From contig NZ_CP079863.1 of assembly GCF_025263485.1 (NCBI RefSeq), positions 2,356,001 through 2,420,000 of the forward strand: DNA of 64,000 bases, in the 5' to 3' direction. The translations under genes were made by a program, and so were the position numbers. Shown in pieces: positions 22,882-33,849 of the stretch; position 1 is the first letter of the stretch, and every line of letters begins with the position of its first letter. This DNA is from Mycobacterium sp. SMC-2 (GTDB lineage: Bacteria > Actinomycetota > Actinomycetes > Mycobacteriales > Mycobacteriaceae). The notes below the pieces were generated by a model that was given only the letters and a program-made list of their open reading frames with translations, searched no databases and was not told where the DNA came from.

Positions 22882-24003
22882 CTAGGTCTTGTCGTCGTTG
22901 TTGCGCGGGAAGCCGCCGCCCTGTGGGAACAGCGGGAACACCACGTCGTCGAGCTTCTCGGCATCGCCGGCCGTCTTGTTAACGGTTGCGCCCCAGACGT
23001 TCCCGTCGGGCGACATCCGCAGCGCCCACGCGTGGGCGTGGGTGTCCTTGCGCACGACGTCGGGTTCGCCGGTGACCGCGCCCGTCGACGGCGCCAGCCG
23101 CACGGCCACCGTCAGCTTGGTGTTGATCAGGTTGACCAGCACGGTCCCGTCCATCGCCGCGCAGCCGGCCACGCCAGGCTTGTCCGGCCACGTCCACACC
23201 GTGGAGACCTCCGACGTCTTGGTGATGCGCTGCAAGCGATCTGCGGTGGGGGTGCGGTCGGCGACATACAGCGAGCCGTCCACGGGGTCGATGCACATGC
23301 CGCCGCCGGAGCCGACGCCCGACAGCGCGGTCGTCGGCGGCGCCTGGCCGATGGTGGTCGGTTGCTCGATGCGCAGGACCTTGCCGGCCAGCGATTTCGG
23401 GTCGGCGGCAATCGCAGGGTTGCCGGCGTCGCCGGTCATCACGACCAGCGTGGTGGGGCTGGTGAAGATCAGCGCGCCGGTGTTTCCGGTGGCGCCCTTG
23501 GGGATCCCGGTCAGGATGTCCTTCGGGATGTCGCCGTCGGCCACCCGGATGACCCGATTGTCGGTGGGCGTGCTGACGTAGGCATACATCAACCGGTCCT
23601 GGGTGTAGGTCGGCGACAGCACGATGTCCATCAGCCCGCCGTCCCCGGACGGGTCGACCGGGATGACCATCTTCACCTTCGGCTCGGCGCTGACCGAGAT
23701 CTTCTTGACCGCGCCGGTGGTGCGCTCGGCGACCAGGGCGGTTTTGCTGTCGGGCCCCATGATGAGCCCGCTGGTGCTCTCCAGGCAGCCCTGCATCACG
23801 CCCGGAGCCGGGCAGGCCTTGGGGAACGGCGTGGGCGGCAGCGGCGGCGGCGGGGGAGGCGTCGAGCTGGGTTGGGGCTTGAGTTCCGGATTTGTGGTGA
23901 ACGGCTGCGACTGGGCGTCGTTGAACCGCGCGCACCCGCTCGCGACCAGCACCACCGCGCAGAGCGCGGCAAACCCGCACCGAACCGAGCGCCGTAGTCG
24001 CAT
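22882..24003 (-). CDS. lppZ: Lipoprotein LppZ, beta-propeller (glucose/sorbosone dehydrogenase-like)
   Basis: The 373-aa product starts at ATG 24003. A signal peptide ends in lipobox VASGC, followed by a Pro-rich linker (PPPPPPLPPTPFP). The body is a beta-propeller of the soluble glucose dehydrogenase type. The start is supported by a TAGCCT box 7 nt upstream; a longer frame to 24045 would spoil the signal peptide. It is an exported lipoprotein. Enzyme activity is not shown by sequence, since catalytic residues are hard to judge here. A 14-bp palindrome, AAGACCTAGGTCTT (22877-22890), spans its stop codon. Confidence 0.85.
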   Translation of the reverse strand: MRLRRSVRCGFAALCAVVLVASGCARFNDAQSQPFTTNPELKPQPSSTPPPPPPLPPTPFPKACPAPGVMQGCLESTSGLIMGPDSKTALVAERTTGAVKKISVSAEPKVKMVIPVDPSGDGGLMDIVLSPTYTQDRLMYAYVSTPTDNRVIRVADGDIPKDILTGIPKGATGNTGALIFTSPTTLVVMTGDAGNPAIAADPKSLAGKVLRIEQPTTIGQAPPTTALSGVGSGGGMCIDPVDGSLYVADRTPTADRLQRITKTSEVSTVWTWPDKPGVAGCAAMDGTVLVNLINTKLTVAVRLAPSTGAVTGEPDVVRKDTHAHAWALRMSPDGNVWGATVNKTAGDAEKLDDVVFPLFPQGGGFPRNNDDKT

Positions 24004-24010
24004 GACCGAC

Positions 24011-24016
24011 AGGCTA
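24011..24016 (-). promoter_or_regulatory. -10 box TAGCCT, leaderless lppZ
   Basis: On the minus strand TAGCCT lies 7 nt before the lppZ ATG. Confidence 0.45.
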
Positions 24017-24250
24017 CGGATAGTGCGGCCGCCGCCGCCACACACGTGCGCCTATCCGCCCGGCCCGGCACGACCGGAAGGCCTTTCGCGCCGCCCAACG
24101 GCCGCCTCCCGGGTCCGAGATGCGCCGTTTTCGACCCTTCGGAGCCGCGACCGAGGCAATTTCGGGCCAATCCGGGGTTGTTTGGCGCGCAAACCACCGA
24201 TTGCCTGCCGAAAGCGCCGCTCAAATCCCCAATTCAGCGCCAATTGCCCT

Positions 24251-24256
24251 TACCCT
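24251..24256 (+). promoter_or_regulatory. -10 box TACCCT, leaderless doxX
   Basis: TACCCT lies 7 nt before the doxX GTG at 24264. The lppZ-doxX divergent region (24004-24263) holds nothing else I can support. Confidence 0.5.
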
Positions 24257-24263
24257 GACACGC

Positions 24264-25124
24264 GTGACCAGTCAACCTAATGACGGACATTGGCAGCGGC
24301 CCGGCGAATCCCCGGAGCCAACCCCGGGACGCCCGGCGACGGCGCGCGTGGTTGACCCCGAAGACGACTTGACGCCCGTCGGTTACCCCGGCGATTTCAA
24401 CCCCTCCACCGGAACCACCACGGTCATCCCCTACATGGGCGACCACGCCGCCCTGGGCGCACCCAGCGCAGCGGGCTACAACATGCTTGACCAGCAGGAG
24501 CCCCTGCCCTACGTCCAGCCGCAGCCGTCCCGGCACGCGGCCGCCGAGCCCACCGAGATCGACGGGGACGAACACCACGGCCGGCTGCACGACGTCGGTC
24601 GGCGCGGAACCCAGCATCTGGGTTTGCTGATCTTGCGGGTCGGCCTCGGAGTCGTGCTGGCCGCCCACGGGTTGCAGAAGCTGTTCGGCTGGTGGGGCGG
24701 CTCAGGGGTGGGTGGGTTCAAGAACTCGCTGTCCGACGTCGGCTACCAGCACGCCGACATCCTCGCCTATGTCAGCGCCGGCGGCGAGCTCGTCGCAGGT
24801 GTGCTGCTGGTCCTGGGGTTGTTCACCCCGGTGGCCGCGGCCGGTGCGCTGGCCTTTCTGATCAACGGCATGCTGGCCACCATCACGGCCCGCCCGCATC
24901 CGCACAGCTTCACGTACTTCCTGCCGGACGGACACGAATACCAGATCACCCTGATCGTCTTGGCCGTCGCGGTCATCCTGTGCGGGCCCGGCCGCTACGG
25001 TCTCGATGCGCGGCGGGGCTGGGCGCATCGGCCCTTCATCGGGTCGTTCGTCGCGTTGCTGGTCGGCATCGCCGCAGGCATCGCGGTATGGGTGCTGCTC
25101 AACGGGGTCAACCCGATCGCCTGA
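24264..25124 (+). CDS. DoxX-family membrane protein (Rv3005c-like)
   Basis: The 286-aa protein has a charged, Pro-rich cytosolic N-terminus (about 1-115) and a DoxX domain of four to five membrane segments, starting at HLGLLILRVGLGVVLAAHG. In M. tuberculosis the homologue joins SodA and SseA in a membrane-associated redox-protection complex. The GTG at 24264 is chosen on the promoter; the frame is open to 24120 without family pattern. It converges on cfp6, ending 4 nt from it. Confidence 0.85.
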   Translation: MTSQPNDGHWQRPGESPEPTPGRPATARVVDPEDDLTPVGYPGDFNPSTGTTTVIPYMGDHAALGAPSAAGYNMLDQQEPLPYVQPQPSRHAAAEPTEIDGDEHHGRLHDVGRRGTQHLGLLILRVGLGVVLAAHGLQKLFGWWGGSGVGGFKNSLSDVGYQHADILAYVSAGGELVAGVLLVLGLFTPVAAAGALAFLINGMLATITARPHPHSFTYFLPDGHEYQITLIVLAVAVILCGPGRYGLDARRGWAHRPFIGSFVALLVGIAAGIAVWVLLNGVNPIA

Positions 25125-25128
25125 GGAC

Positions 25129-25518
25129 TCACTGATAGGGGTTGGGCACCCGCCCCGAGCTGGCCTCGGTCAGCTGCGGCAGCGTCGCGAACGTCACCGC
25201 GGGCAAGCGCAACTCCGCGCCGCTTTTGAGGTGTGCGCGTGCCCAGGAACCCCGGTGGAAGCGCAGCCCGTCGATGTCATCCCACTGCACCGTCTGGCTG
25301 CCCAGCAGCGTGCGGACGGTCACTCCGCGATCGTCGGCGACGGTGCGTAACCGCACGATCAGGGCCGAGAGCACCACGGGGATCACCAGCAACGGTGCCG
25401 ACGGCGGCCACAGCATCACCGGTATCAGCAACCCGAGGGTGAAGAACCCGACTGCCAGGTGCGCGATCGGGGAAATCTTGATCACGACAGGTGTGTGGGA
25501 AGACGAACCGGTAGCCAC
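25129..25518 (-). CDS. cfp6: PH-domain membrane protein, low-molecular-weight antigen CFP6-like
   Basis: The 129-aa protein has two N-terminal hydrophobic segments (about 20-36 and 39-53) and a bacterial PH domain (VRTLLGSQTVQWDDIDGLRFHRGSW). It matches the position and type of M. tuberculosis Cfp6 (Rv3004). The start may be a little further in. Its role is unknown. Confidence 0.8.
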   Translation of the reverse strand: MATGSSSHTPVVIKISPIAHLAVGFFTLGLLIPVMLWPPSAPLLVIPVVLSALIVRLRTVADDRGVTVRTLLGSQTVQWDDIDGLRFHRGSWARAHLKSGAELRLPAVTFATLPQLTEASSGRVPNPYQ

Positions 25519-25579
25519 CCGGCCATCATTTCACCCGGCACGTCCGACCGGATCTCCGCGCGAGCCGGCGGCGGCGGAT

Positions 25580-25609
25580 TTGACTGCTGAGCTGTGCGAA
25601 GGCTACCGT
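25580..25609 (+). promoter_or_regulatory. ilvBNC promoter
   Basis: TTGACT (25580-25585), 18-nt spacing, TACCGT (25604-25609). Transcription should start close to 25616-25618, at or just before the leader-peptide ATG. Confidence 0.6.
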
Positions 25610-25617
25610 CGGACGTT

Positions 25618-25677
25618 ATGGATACCGCCGGACAGCCCGGGATGCTCGTAGTAATTAGTCGGCGCGTTGGTGCCTGA
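25618..25677 (+). CDS. ilv leader peptide, 19 aa, probably leaderless
   Basis: The small frame reads MDTAGQPGMLVVISRRVGA and stops at TGA 25675-25677. Four consecutive codons are Leu-Val-Val-Ile, the three end products of the ilv/leu pathway, with one more Val after. The ATG is 8 nt after the -10 box. A second ATG at 25642 starts the last 11 residues. It is followed by alternative RNA pairings and a terminator before ilvB, as in Corynebacterium ilvBNC attenuation. Confidence 0.7.
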   Translation: MDTAGQPGMLVVISRRVGA

Positions 25678-25752
25678 CTAGCCTCTTCGGCATTTGAAGC
25701 TATCCAGACCAACGCGACCCTCGTGCAGCAGATGAGCTGTCGGGGGTTTTTT
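25663..25752 (+). promoter_or_regulatory. ilv transcription attenuator
   Basis: The intrinsic terminator is a hairpin with 5' arm ACCCTCG (25717-25723), an inner CAGC/GCTG stem, 3' arm CGGGGGT (from 25741) and six T (25747-25752). Upstream, CGCGTTGGT (25663-25671), inside the leader peptide, pairs perfectly with ACCAACGCG (25708-25716), which abuts the terminator arm. A small hairpin (TAGC...GCTA) lies between. The pairing could reach 2-3 nt into the terminator arm with one bulge, so competition is plausible but not proven. Confidence 0.6.
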
Positions 25753-25795
25753 CTTGCCCCAGCGAGATTCCCAGAGTGAATAAGGACCAAAGACA

Positions 25796-27664
25796 GTGAG
25801 CGCACCCGCCAGGCAGCACGCCACACAGCCTCAGCGTGCCGCCGACATCGCCTCCGACGCGACCAAGCCCACCGCGAAATCTTCGCCGAGCAAGCCGAAA
25901 CGTGTTGGGCCCGAGAAACTTACCGGCGCCCAGTCGGTGATCCGGTCGCTGGAGGAACTCGACGTCGAGGTCATCTTCGGAATTCCCGGCGGCGCCGTGT
26001 TGCCGGTTTATGACCCGCTGTTCGACTCGAAAAAGCTTCGCCACGTGCTGGTTCGCCACGAGCAGGGCGCCGGCCATGCCGCCAGCGGCTACGCCCACGC
26101 CACCGGCAAGGTCGGGGTGTGCATGGCCACGTCGGGTCCCGGCGCAACCAACCTCGTCACGCCGCTGGCCGACGCCCAAATGGACTCGGTCCCGGTCGTC
26201 GCCATCACCGGCCAGGTCGGTCGCACGCTGATCGGCACCGATGCCTTCCAGGAAGCCGACATCTCGGGCATCACGATGCCGATCACCAAGCACAACTTCC
26301 TGGTCCGCTCGGGCGACGAGATCCCCCAGGTGCTCGCCGAGGCCTTCCACATCGCTTCCTCGGGCCGCCCCGGTGCGGTGCTTGTCGACATCCCCAAAGA
26401 CGTGCTGCAGGGTCAGTGCACGTTCAGCTGGCCGCCCCGCATGGACCTGCCCGGGTACAAGCCGAACATCAAGCCGCACAACCGGCAGATCCGCGAGGCC
26501 GCCAAGCTGATCGCGGCCGCCCGCAAACCGGTGCTTTACGTGGGCGGTGGAGTCATCCGCGGCGAGGCGACCGAGCAGCTGCGGGAGCTGGCCGAGCTGA
26601 CCGGCATCCCGGTGGTCACCACGCTGATGGCGCGCGGCGCGTTCCCCGACAGCCATCGACAGCACCTGGGCATGCCCGGCATGCACGGCACGGTCGCCGC
26701 GGTGGCGGCGCTGCAGCGCAGCGACCTGTTGATCGCCCTGGGCACCCGCTTCGACGACCGGGTCACGGGGAAACTCGAAACGTTCGCGCCGGAGGCCAGG
26801 GTCATTCACGCCGACATCGACCCGGCCGAGATCGGCAAGAACCGCCACGCCGATGTACCGATCGTCGGCGACGTCAAGGCGGTCATCACCGATCTGATCG
26901 CGATGCTGCGCCACTACGACATTCCCGGCAACGTCGACATGACCGAGTGGTGGGTGTATCTGGACAGCGTTCAGTCCACCTACCCGCTGAGCTACGGCCC
27001 GCAGAGCGACGGCAGCCTCGGCCCGGAATACGTCATCGAGAAGCTGGGTCAGATCGCCGGCCCCGACGCGGTGTACGTCGCCGGCGTTGGGCAGCACCAG
27101 ATGTGGGCCGCGCAGTTCATCTCCTACGAGAACCCGCGCACCTGGATCAATTCCGGCGGCCTGGGCACCATGGGTTTCGCCATCCCGGCGGCCATGGGGG
27201 CCAAGATGGCTCGCCCGGAGGCCGAGGTGTGGGCCATCGACGGCGACGGCTGCTTCCAGATGACCAACCAGGAGTTGGCCACCTGCGCGATCGAGGGCGT
27301 GCCGATCAAGGTGGCGCTGATCAACAACGGCAACCTGGGCATGGTGCGCCAGTGGCAGACGCTGTTCTACGAGGAGCGGTATTCGCAGACGGACCTGGCC
27401 ACGCATTCGCATCGCATCCCCGACTTCGTGAAGCTGGCGGAGGCGCTGGGTTGTGTCGGGTTGCGTTGCGAGCGTTCCGAAGACGTCGAGGACGTGATCA
27501 ACCAGGCCCGCGCGATCAACGATTGCCCGGTGGTGATCGATTTCATCGTCGGCGCGGACGCGCAGGTGTGGCCGATGGTGGCGGCCGGCACCAGCAACGA
27601 CGAGATTCAGGCCGCCCGTGGCATTCGCCCGCTGTTCGACGACGAGAGCGAAGGGCACGCCTGA
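25796..27664 (+). CDS. ilvB: Acetolactate synthase large subunit
   Basis: This ThDP/FAD enzyme makes acetolactate or acetohydroxybutyrate, the first committed step of Val/Leu/Ile synthesis. The N-terminal ThDP domain carries the catalytic Glu in [12 protein letters not shown] central FAD-associated domain follows, then the C-terminal ThDP motif [11 protein letters not shown]...NNGN. The length of 622 aa includes a short extra N-terminus. The GTG start has AAGGACC upstream. It overlaps ilvN by one base. Confidence 0.96.
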   Translation: MSAPARQHATQPQRAADIASDATKPTAKSSPSKPKRVGPEKLTGAQSVIRSLEELDVEVIFGIPGGAVLPVYDPLFDSKKLRHVLVRHEQGAGHAASGYAHATGKVGVCMATSGPGATNLVTPLADAQMDSVPVVAITGQVGRTLIGTDAFQEADISGITMPITKHNFLVRSGDEIPQVLAEAFHIASSGRPGAVLVDIPKDVLQGQCTFSWPPRMDLPGYKPNIKPHNRQIREAAKLIAAARKPVLYVGGGVIRGEATEQLRELAELTGIPVVTTLMARGAFPDSHRQHLGMPGMHGTVAAVAALQRSDLLIALGTRFDDRVTGKLETFAPEARVIHADIDPAEIGKNRHADVPIVGDVKAVITDLIAMLRHYDIPGNVDMTEWWVYLDSVQSTYPLSYGPQSDGSLGPEYVIEKLGQIAGPDAVYVAGVGQHQMWAAQFISYENPRTWINSGGLGTMGFAIPAAMGAKMARPEAEVWAIDGDGCFQMTNQELATCAIEGVPIKVALINNGNLGMVRQWQTLFYEERYSQTDLATHSHRIPDFVKLAEALGCVGLRCERSEDVEDVINQARAINDCPVVIDFIVGADAQVWPMVAAGTSNDEIQAARGIRPLFDDESEGHA

Positions 27665-28164
27665 TGAACACTCATACGCTATCGGTGTTGGTGGAGGACA
27701 AACCCGGTGTGCTCGCGCGCGTGGCCGCGCTGTTCTCGCGACGAGGTTTCAACATCGAGTCGCTGGCCGTGGGTGCCACCGAGCAAAAGGACATGTCGCG
27801 CATGACCATTGTGGTCAGCGCCGAGGAGACCCCGCTCGAGCAGATCACCAAGCAACTCAACAAGCTGATCAACGTCATCAAGATCGTCGAGCTGGACGAG
27901 ACCACCTCGATGTCCCGGGAGTTGGCGCTGATCAAGGTGCACGCCGACGCCGGTAGTCGCAGCCAGGTGATCGAGGCGGTGAACCTGTTCCGCGCCAAGG
28001 TGATTGACGTATCTCCGGAGGCGCTGACGATCGAGGCGACCGGTGACCGCGGCAAGATCGAGGCGCTGCTGCGGGTGCTGGAACCGTTCGGTATCCGCGA
28101 GATAGTCCAATCGGGAGTGGTGTCGTTGTCCCGCGGTCCGCGCGGCATCGCCACGGCCAAGTAA
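27664..28164 (+). CDS. ilvN: Acetolactate synthase small (regulatory) subunit
   Basis: The 166-aa subunit has an N-terminal ACT domain (TLSVLVEDKPGVLARVAALFSRR) that binds valine for feedback control, and the usual C-terminal domain (FRAKVIDVSPEALTIE). The ATG shares its first base with the last base of the ilvB stop codon. Confidence 0.96.
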   Translation: MNTHTLSVLVEDKPGVLARVAALFSRRGFNIESLAVGATEQKDMSRMTIVVSAEETPLEQITKQLNKLINVIKIVELDETTSMSRELALIKVHADAGSRSQVIEAVNLFRAKVIDVSPEALTIEATGDRGKIEALLRVLEPFGIREIVQSGVVSLSRGPRGIATAK

Positions 28165-29199
<1,035 letters not shown>

Positions 29200-29207
29200 C
29201 TATTCCG

Positions 29208-29265
29208 CCGAGCGTGAAACTGTTGCGAAAAACAGCGAAAAAATTCGCAACAGTTTCACGCTCGG
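29208..29265. terminator. Bidirectional terminator between ilvC and wrbA
   Basis: A perfect 22-bp inverted repeat (29208-29229 with 29244-29265; inner part GTGAAACTGTTGCGA) closes a 14-nt A-rich loop. It lies between two converging genes and can serve both. Confidence 0.8.
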
Positions 29266-29272
29266 GTACGGG

Positions 29273-29872
29273 TTACGGCGCCAGACGCCGGGCCACCTCA
29301 ACTACCCGGCGGGCCAGATGGTCTAACGCGTTGGCCGTCGCGTCGTCGAACTCGCTGATGTTGTCATGGGTGGACACCAGGCTCACCCCGTACGGGTTGC
29401 CGTCGACGAACTTCAGCGGGTCGGTGTAGCCGGGCGGCACGATGATGCCGCCGAAATGCATCAGGGTGATGTACAGCGCCAGCAGCGTGGTCTCCTGACC
29501 GCCGTGCAGGGTGTTGGAGGAGGTGAAGGCCGCATAGATCTTGTCCGCGAGCTTGCCTTCGGCCCACAGCCCGCCCAGCGAGTCGAGGAAATTGCGCAAT
29601 TGCGCAGCGGGAGAGCCGAAGCGGGTCGGCGAACCGAAGATGACCGCGTCGGCCCAGACGATGTCCTCACCGGTGGCTGCCGGGAGGTCTTTGGTCGCTT
29701 GGTAATTCGCCGTCCAGGCCGGATTCTGCGCAAACGATTCCGGGTCGCGGGTCTCGGCGACGTGTCGCAGGCGGACTTCGGCGCCCGCGGCCTCGGCCGC
29801 GGCGGCAACGCGTTGCGCCATCGCGGTGCCATGGCCGGTGGCCGAGTAGTAGACGATCGCAAGTTTGGTCAC
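29273..29872 (-). CDS. wrbA: NAD(P)H:quinone oxidoreductase, WrbA-type flavodoxin
   Basis: The 199-aa flavodoxin-like enzyme does two-electron quinone reduction with FMN. The phosphate loop YYSATGHGTAMA is at the N-terminus. FGSPTRFGSPAAQLRNFLD and FTSSNTLHGGQETTLL are typical WrbA segments. The GTG at 29872 is chosen because the flavodoxin strand starts right there. In M. tuberculosis this position between ilvC and serA holds other genes, as far as I recall. Confidence 0.9.
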   Translation of the reverse strand: MTKLAIVYYSATGHGTAMAQRVAAAAEAAGAEVRLRHVAETRDPESFAQNPAWTANYQATKDLPAATGEDIVWADAVIFGSPTRFGSPAAQLRNFLDSLGGLWAEGKLADKIYAAFTSSNTLHGGQETTLLALYITLMHFGGIIVPPGYTDPLKFVDGNPYGVSLVSTHDNISEFDDATANALDHLARRVVEVARRLAP

Positions 29873-29968
29873 GAGCGCATCGTAGGACCGCGATGACCCG
29901 CACCCCAACCGCGCGTCGGCGCAGTTACGGCAGTGGTGAGCCCGTCGATGCGCGTCAACGCCAGCCGA

Positions 29969-29974
29969 TAGGCT
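29969..29974 (+). promoter_or_regulatory. -10 box TAGGCT, leaderless serA
   Basis: TAGGCT lies 6 nt before the serA GTG at 29981. Confidence 0.5.
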
Positions 29975-29980
29975 GGCCGG

Positions 29981-31567
29981 GTGAATCTGCCTGTTGTATT
30001 GATCGCCGACAAACTCGCCCAATCGACTGTCGCCGCCCTGGGAGACCAGGTCGAGGTGCGCTGGGTAGACGGGCCGGACCGGGAGAAGCTGCTGGCCGCA
30101 GTGCCGGAGGCCGACGCGCTGCTGGTGCGCTCGGCCACCACCGTCGACGCCGAGGTGCTGGCAGCCGCACCCAAACTGAAGATCGTCGCCCGCGCCGGGG
30201 TCGGCCTGGACAACGTCGACGTGGACGCGGCGACCGAGCGCGGCGTGCTGGTGGTCAACGCGCCCACCTCGAATATCCACAGCGCCGCCGAGCACGCGTT
30301 GGCGCTGCTCCTGGCTGCCGCCCGGCAGATCCCGGCGGCCGACGCGTCGCTGCGCGAGCACGCCTGGAAGCGGTCGTCGTTCAACGGCACCGAGATTTTC
30401 GGTAAGACGGTCGGCGTGGTGGGGCTCGGCCGGATCGGGCAGTTGGTCGCCCAGCGGTTGACGGCCTTCGGCACCCACCTCGTCGCCTACGACCCGTATG
30501 TCTCGCCGGCCCGGGCCGCGCAGCTGGGGATCGAACTGTTGCCCCTCGACGACCTCCTGGGCCGCGCCGACATCATCTCGGTGCACCTACCGAAGACGCC
30601 CGAGACGGCGGGCCTGATCGGCAAAGACGCGCTGGCGAAGACCAAGCCGGGCATCATCATCGTCAACGCCGCCCGCGGCGGCCTGGTGGACGAGGCCGCC
30701 CTGGCGGAGGCGGTGAGCAGCGGCCATGTCCGGGCCGCCGGTATCGACGTCTTCGCCAAGGAGCCGTGCACCGATAGCCCGCTGTTCGAGTTGCCGCAGG
30801 TGGTGGTCACGCCGCACCTGGGCGCGTCCACATCCGAGGCCCAGGACCGGGCGGGCACCGACGTCGCCGAAAGCGTGAAGCTCGCGCTGGCCGGGGAGTT
30901 CGTCCCCGACGCCGTCAACGTCGGCGGCGGCGTGGTCAACGAAGAGGTAGCGCCCTGGCTGGACCTTGTCCGCAAGCTCGGCGTGCTGGCCGCCTCGCTG
31001 TCCGACGGACCCCCGGTGTCGGTGTCGGTGCAGGTGCGCGGCGAGCTGGCCTCCGAAGACGTTGAGGTGCTGAAGCTTTCGGCTCTGCGCGGACTGTTCT
31101 CGGCGGTGGTCGAGGGTCCGGTCACTTTCGTCAACGCACCGGCGTTGGCCGAGGAACGCGGCGTCACCGCCGAACTCATCAAGGCCTCCGAGAGCCCCAA
31201 CCACCGCAGCGTCGTCGACTTGCGCGCGGTCACCCACGACGGCACCACGGTCAACGTGGCCGGCACCCTGTCCGGGCCGCAGTTGGTCGAGAAGATCGTG
31301 CAGATCAACGGCCGCCACTTTGACCTGCGCGCCGAAGGCACCAACTTGATCATCCATTACGTCGACCAACCGGGAGCATTGGGCAAGATCGGCACGTTGC
31401 TCGGTGGCGCCGGGGTGAACATCCACGCGGCGCAGCTGTCCGAAGACGCCGAGGGCCCGTTCGCGACGATTCTGCTGCGGCTGGACCAGGACGTGCCGGG
31501 GGATGTGCGGTCGGCCATCGCTGCGGCGGTAAGCGCGAACAAGCTTGAGGTGGTTGATCTGTCGTGA
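29981..31567 (+). CDS. serA: D-3-phosphoglycerate dehydrogenase
   Basis: The first enzyme of serine synthesis, 528 aa, the long type found in mycobacteria. It has a substrate domain, an NAD domain with [11 protein letters not shown], and the active-site segments [10 protein letters not shown] and TPHLGAST. An intervening ASB domain and a C-terminal ACT domain ([19 protein letters not shown]) allow serine inhibition. It overlaps leuB by 4 nt. Confidence 0.96.
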   Translation: MNLPVVLIADKLAQSTVAALGDQVEVRWVDGPDREKLLAAVPEADALLVRSATTVDAEVLAAAPKLKIVARAGVGLDNVDVDAATERGVLVVNAPTSNIHSAAEHALALLLAAARQIPAADASLREHAWKRSSFNGTEIFGKTVGVVGLGRIGQLVAQRLTAFGTHLVAYDPYVSPARAAQLGIELLPLDDLLGRADIISVHLPKTPETAGLIGKDALAKTKPGIIIVNAARGGLVDEAALAEAVSSGHVRAAGIDVFAKEPCTDSPLFELPQVVVTPHLGASTSEAQDRAGTDVAESVKLALAGEFVPDAVNVGGGVVNEEVAPWLDLVRKLGVLAASLSDGPPVSVSVQVRGELASEDVEVLKLSALRGLFSAVVEGPVTFVNAPALAEERGVTAELIKASESPNHRSVVDLRAVTHDGTTVNVAGTLSGPQLVEKIVQINGRHFDLRAEGTNLIIHYVDQPGALGKIGTLLGGAGVNIHAAQLSEDAEGPFATILLRLDQDVPGDVRSAIAAAVSANKLEVVDLS

Positions 31568-32574
31568 AGTTGGCTGTTATCGGCGGCGACGGTATCGGGC
31601 CGGAAGTGACGGCCGAGGCCGTCAAAATCCTCGATGCGGTGCTGCCCGGTGTCGAGAAGACCGATTACGACTTGGGCGCCCGGCGGTATCACGCCAGCGG
31701 CGAACTGCTGCCGGAATCCGTGCTCGCCGAACTGCGCCAGCACGACGCCATCCTGCTCGGGGCGATCGGCGATCCGTCGGTACCCAGCGGCGTGCTGGAG
31801 CGGGGCCTGTTGCTGCGCCTGCGTTTTGAGCTGGATCATCACGTCAACCTGCGACCGGGCCGGCTGTATCCCGGTGTGCGCAGCCCGCTGGCGGGAAACC
31901 CCGACATCGATTTCGTGGTGGTGCGCGAGGGGACCGAAGGCCCCTACACCGGTACCGGCGGCGCGATCCGCACCGGCACGCCCCACGAAGTCGCCACAGA
32001 GGTGAGCCTGAACACCGCCTTCGGTGTGCGCCGCGTGGTGGCCGACGCGTTCGAACGCGCCGAGCGTCGTCGCAAGCACCTGACGCTGGTGCACAAGACC
32101 AACGTGCTGACCTTCGCCGGAAAGTTATGGGCGCGCATCGTGGCCGAGGTCGGGAAGGACCACCCCGACGTCGAGGTCGCGTACCAACACATCGACGCCG
32201 CCACCATCTTCATGGTCACCGACCCCGGGCGCTTCGACGTGATCGTCACCGACAACCTGTTCGGCGACATCATCACGGACTTGGCCGCGGCCGTGTGCGG
32301 CGGAATTGGCTTGGCCGCCAGCGGAAACATCGACGCCACCCGGACCAACCCGTCGATGTTCGAGCCGGTGCACGGCAGCGCGCCGGACATCGCCGGTCAG
32401 GGCATCGCCGACCCGACCGCTGCGATCATGTCGGTGGCGTTGCTGCTCGCCCATCTCGGCGAGGACGAGGCCGCTACCCGGGTGGATCGGGCTGTCGAGT
32501 CCTATCTTGCAACGCGTGGGGACGAACGGCCCGCCACCACCGAAGTCGGCGAACGGATTGCCGCCGGGCTGTAG
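31564..32574 (+). CDS. leuB: 3-isopropylmalate dehydrogenase
   Basis: LeuB oxidises and decarboxylates 3-isopropylmalate in leucine synthesis. Motifs include GDGIGPEV, the substrate-binding segment [28 protein letters not shown] and [13 protein letters not shown] (metal-binding Asp). The 336-aa length is usual for actinobacteria. GTG overlaps the serA stop (GTGA at 31564-31567). The last 101 nt are overlapped on the other strand by the MFS gene. Confidence 0.96.
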   Translation: MKLAVIGGDGIGPEVTAEAVKILDAVLPGVEKTDYDLGARRYHASGELLPESVLAELRQHDAILLGAIGDPSVPSGVLERGLLLRLRFELDHHVNLRPGRLYPGVRSPLAGNPDIDFVVVREGTEGPYTGTGGAIRTGTPHEVATEVSLNTAFGVRRVVADAFERAERRRKHLTLVHKTNVLTFAGKLWARIVAEVGKDHPDVEVAYQHIDAATIFMVTDPGRFDVIVTDNLFGDIITDLAAAVCGGIGLAASGNIDATRTNPSMFEPVHGSAPDIAGQGIADPTAAIMSVALLLAHLGEDEAATRVDRAVESYLATRGDERPATTEVGERIAAGL

Positions 32575-33778
32575 TTTCCAGGCCCGGCGGGAGTAACCGC
32601 GCCGGCACCAACGGCACCGCGGCCACCGGAAACAATCCGCACAATATCCACGCGTTCGGGTATTTTGCCGCGGTGATCAACGCGCCGAAGAGCGGTGGCG
32701 CCGCAGCGGCCAACACCCGCTGGGTGGTGTTCTGGATGCCCAGGGCGCGCCCGCTCCAGAACGGCCCGGCGAATTCGGTGATGGCCGTGGCCTCCAACCC
32801 GTTGTCGAGCACGGCGATCACCGCGATGGCGACCATCAGGGGCGCCTGGTACCTCGAATTCAGGAAATCGGCCCAGGCCAAGAGAAAGAGGGTGATGGAA
32901 GCCGCGGCCGCGATGATGCGGACCGGTCGCATTCGCGAGCCGATCCGGTCGGACCAGCGGCCCACCAGGACCCGGCCGACGGCACCCAGCACCTGAGAAA
33001 GTGTGACCAGACTGCCGGCAGCCGCGACCGACCAGTGCAGATTCTTGATCAGCCACACCAGCATGAACGTGACGGTGACCGTCTGCGGCACCATCATCAG
33101 GCCCGCGACCGTGTGAATTCGCCACAGCGTCAACGACCCTCGGTAGGGGCTGGAGAGTTCCGAATGGCTGGCCTTCGCCCTGGGCTTGCGGGGCGGGTTG
33201 ATGATGCCGAGCGCGCTGGCGATCGCGCCAAACGCGCACGCATAGGCCGTGAACCTGAGCCCCGCATCCGGCCCCTGCTCGGCAAGCTCGGGAATCACCA
33301 GCGCTCCCAAGGCGATTCCGAGGGGCTGCGCGGTCTGGCGGAGACCCATGGCCAGGCCGCGTTGGTGTGGCGGGAACCACGCGGATACCAGCCGGCCGCT
33401 GGCCGTGTTGCAACTGGCGGCGGCCATGCCGCCGAGAAACAAGTAGACGGCGATCAACACCATCGAATGCGCCGACGCCGCGGCGTAGGCCGCCACCGCG
33501 GTCAGTGCCGAACCCGCGGCCATCACCAGGCGCTCGCCCACCCGGTCCAGCACGTAGCCCCACAGCACCAGCGTGACGACCATGCCCCAGCTGGGCATCG
33601 AGGACAACAGACCGGCTTCGTCGAGTGGGATTCCGCGCGATGTCTGCAGCGAGGGAATCAGGAACGCGACGCCGTTGATGAAGACAAAGGAAGTCGCGGT
33701 GACCACCAGCGATACGACCATGATGGCCCAGCGCCCGCCGGCGCCCAGCTCCCGCGTGGCGGCCGTCCCCGTTCGCAT
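32474..33778 (-). CDS. MFS transporter (Rv2994-like)
   Basis: The 434-aa membrane protein shows about 12 hydrophobic segments in two sixes, with an MFS-type loop between segments 2 and 3 ([16 protein letters not shown]) and another in the second half ([11 protein letters not shown]). The substrate is unknown. It is convergent with leuB and its last 33 codons are antisense to the leuB 3' end. These codons ([18 protein letters not shown]...) are Arg-rich and look unlike the rest. An ATG at 33793 is an alternative start. Confidence 0.85.
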   Translation of the reverse strand: MRTGTAATRELGAGGRWAIMVVSLVVTATSFVFINGVAFLIPSLQTSRGIPLDEAGLLSSMPSWGMVVTLVLWGYVLDRVGERLVMAAGSALTAVAAYAAASAHSMVLIAVYLFLGGMAAASCNTASGRLVSAWFPPHQRGLAMGLRQTAQPLGIALGALVIPELAEQGPDAGLRFTAYACAFGAIASALGIINPPRKPRAKASHSELSSPYRGSLTLWRIHTVAGLMMVPQTVTVTFMLVWLIKNLHWSVAAAGSLVTLSQVLGAVGRVLVGRWSDRIGSRMRPVRIIAAAASITLFLLAWADFLNSRYQAPLMVAIAVIAVLDNGLEATAITEFAGPFWSGRALGIQNTTQRVLAAAAPPLFGALITAAKYPNAWILCGLFPVAAVPLVPARLLPPGLETTARRQSVRRLRWWRAVRPHALQDRTRQPDPPG

Positions 33779-33849
33779 TCCCCATGCTTGCACACGCAGG
33801 GGGAACCACTGGTACTACTCGTGCGGATGCTGCCCGCAGTGCCCGGTCC

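Noticed and set aside
22877..22890. Palindrome AAGACCTAGGTCTT as an operator
   Set aside because: It straddles the lppZ stop codon, far from any promoter; more likely chance or part of 3'-end folding.
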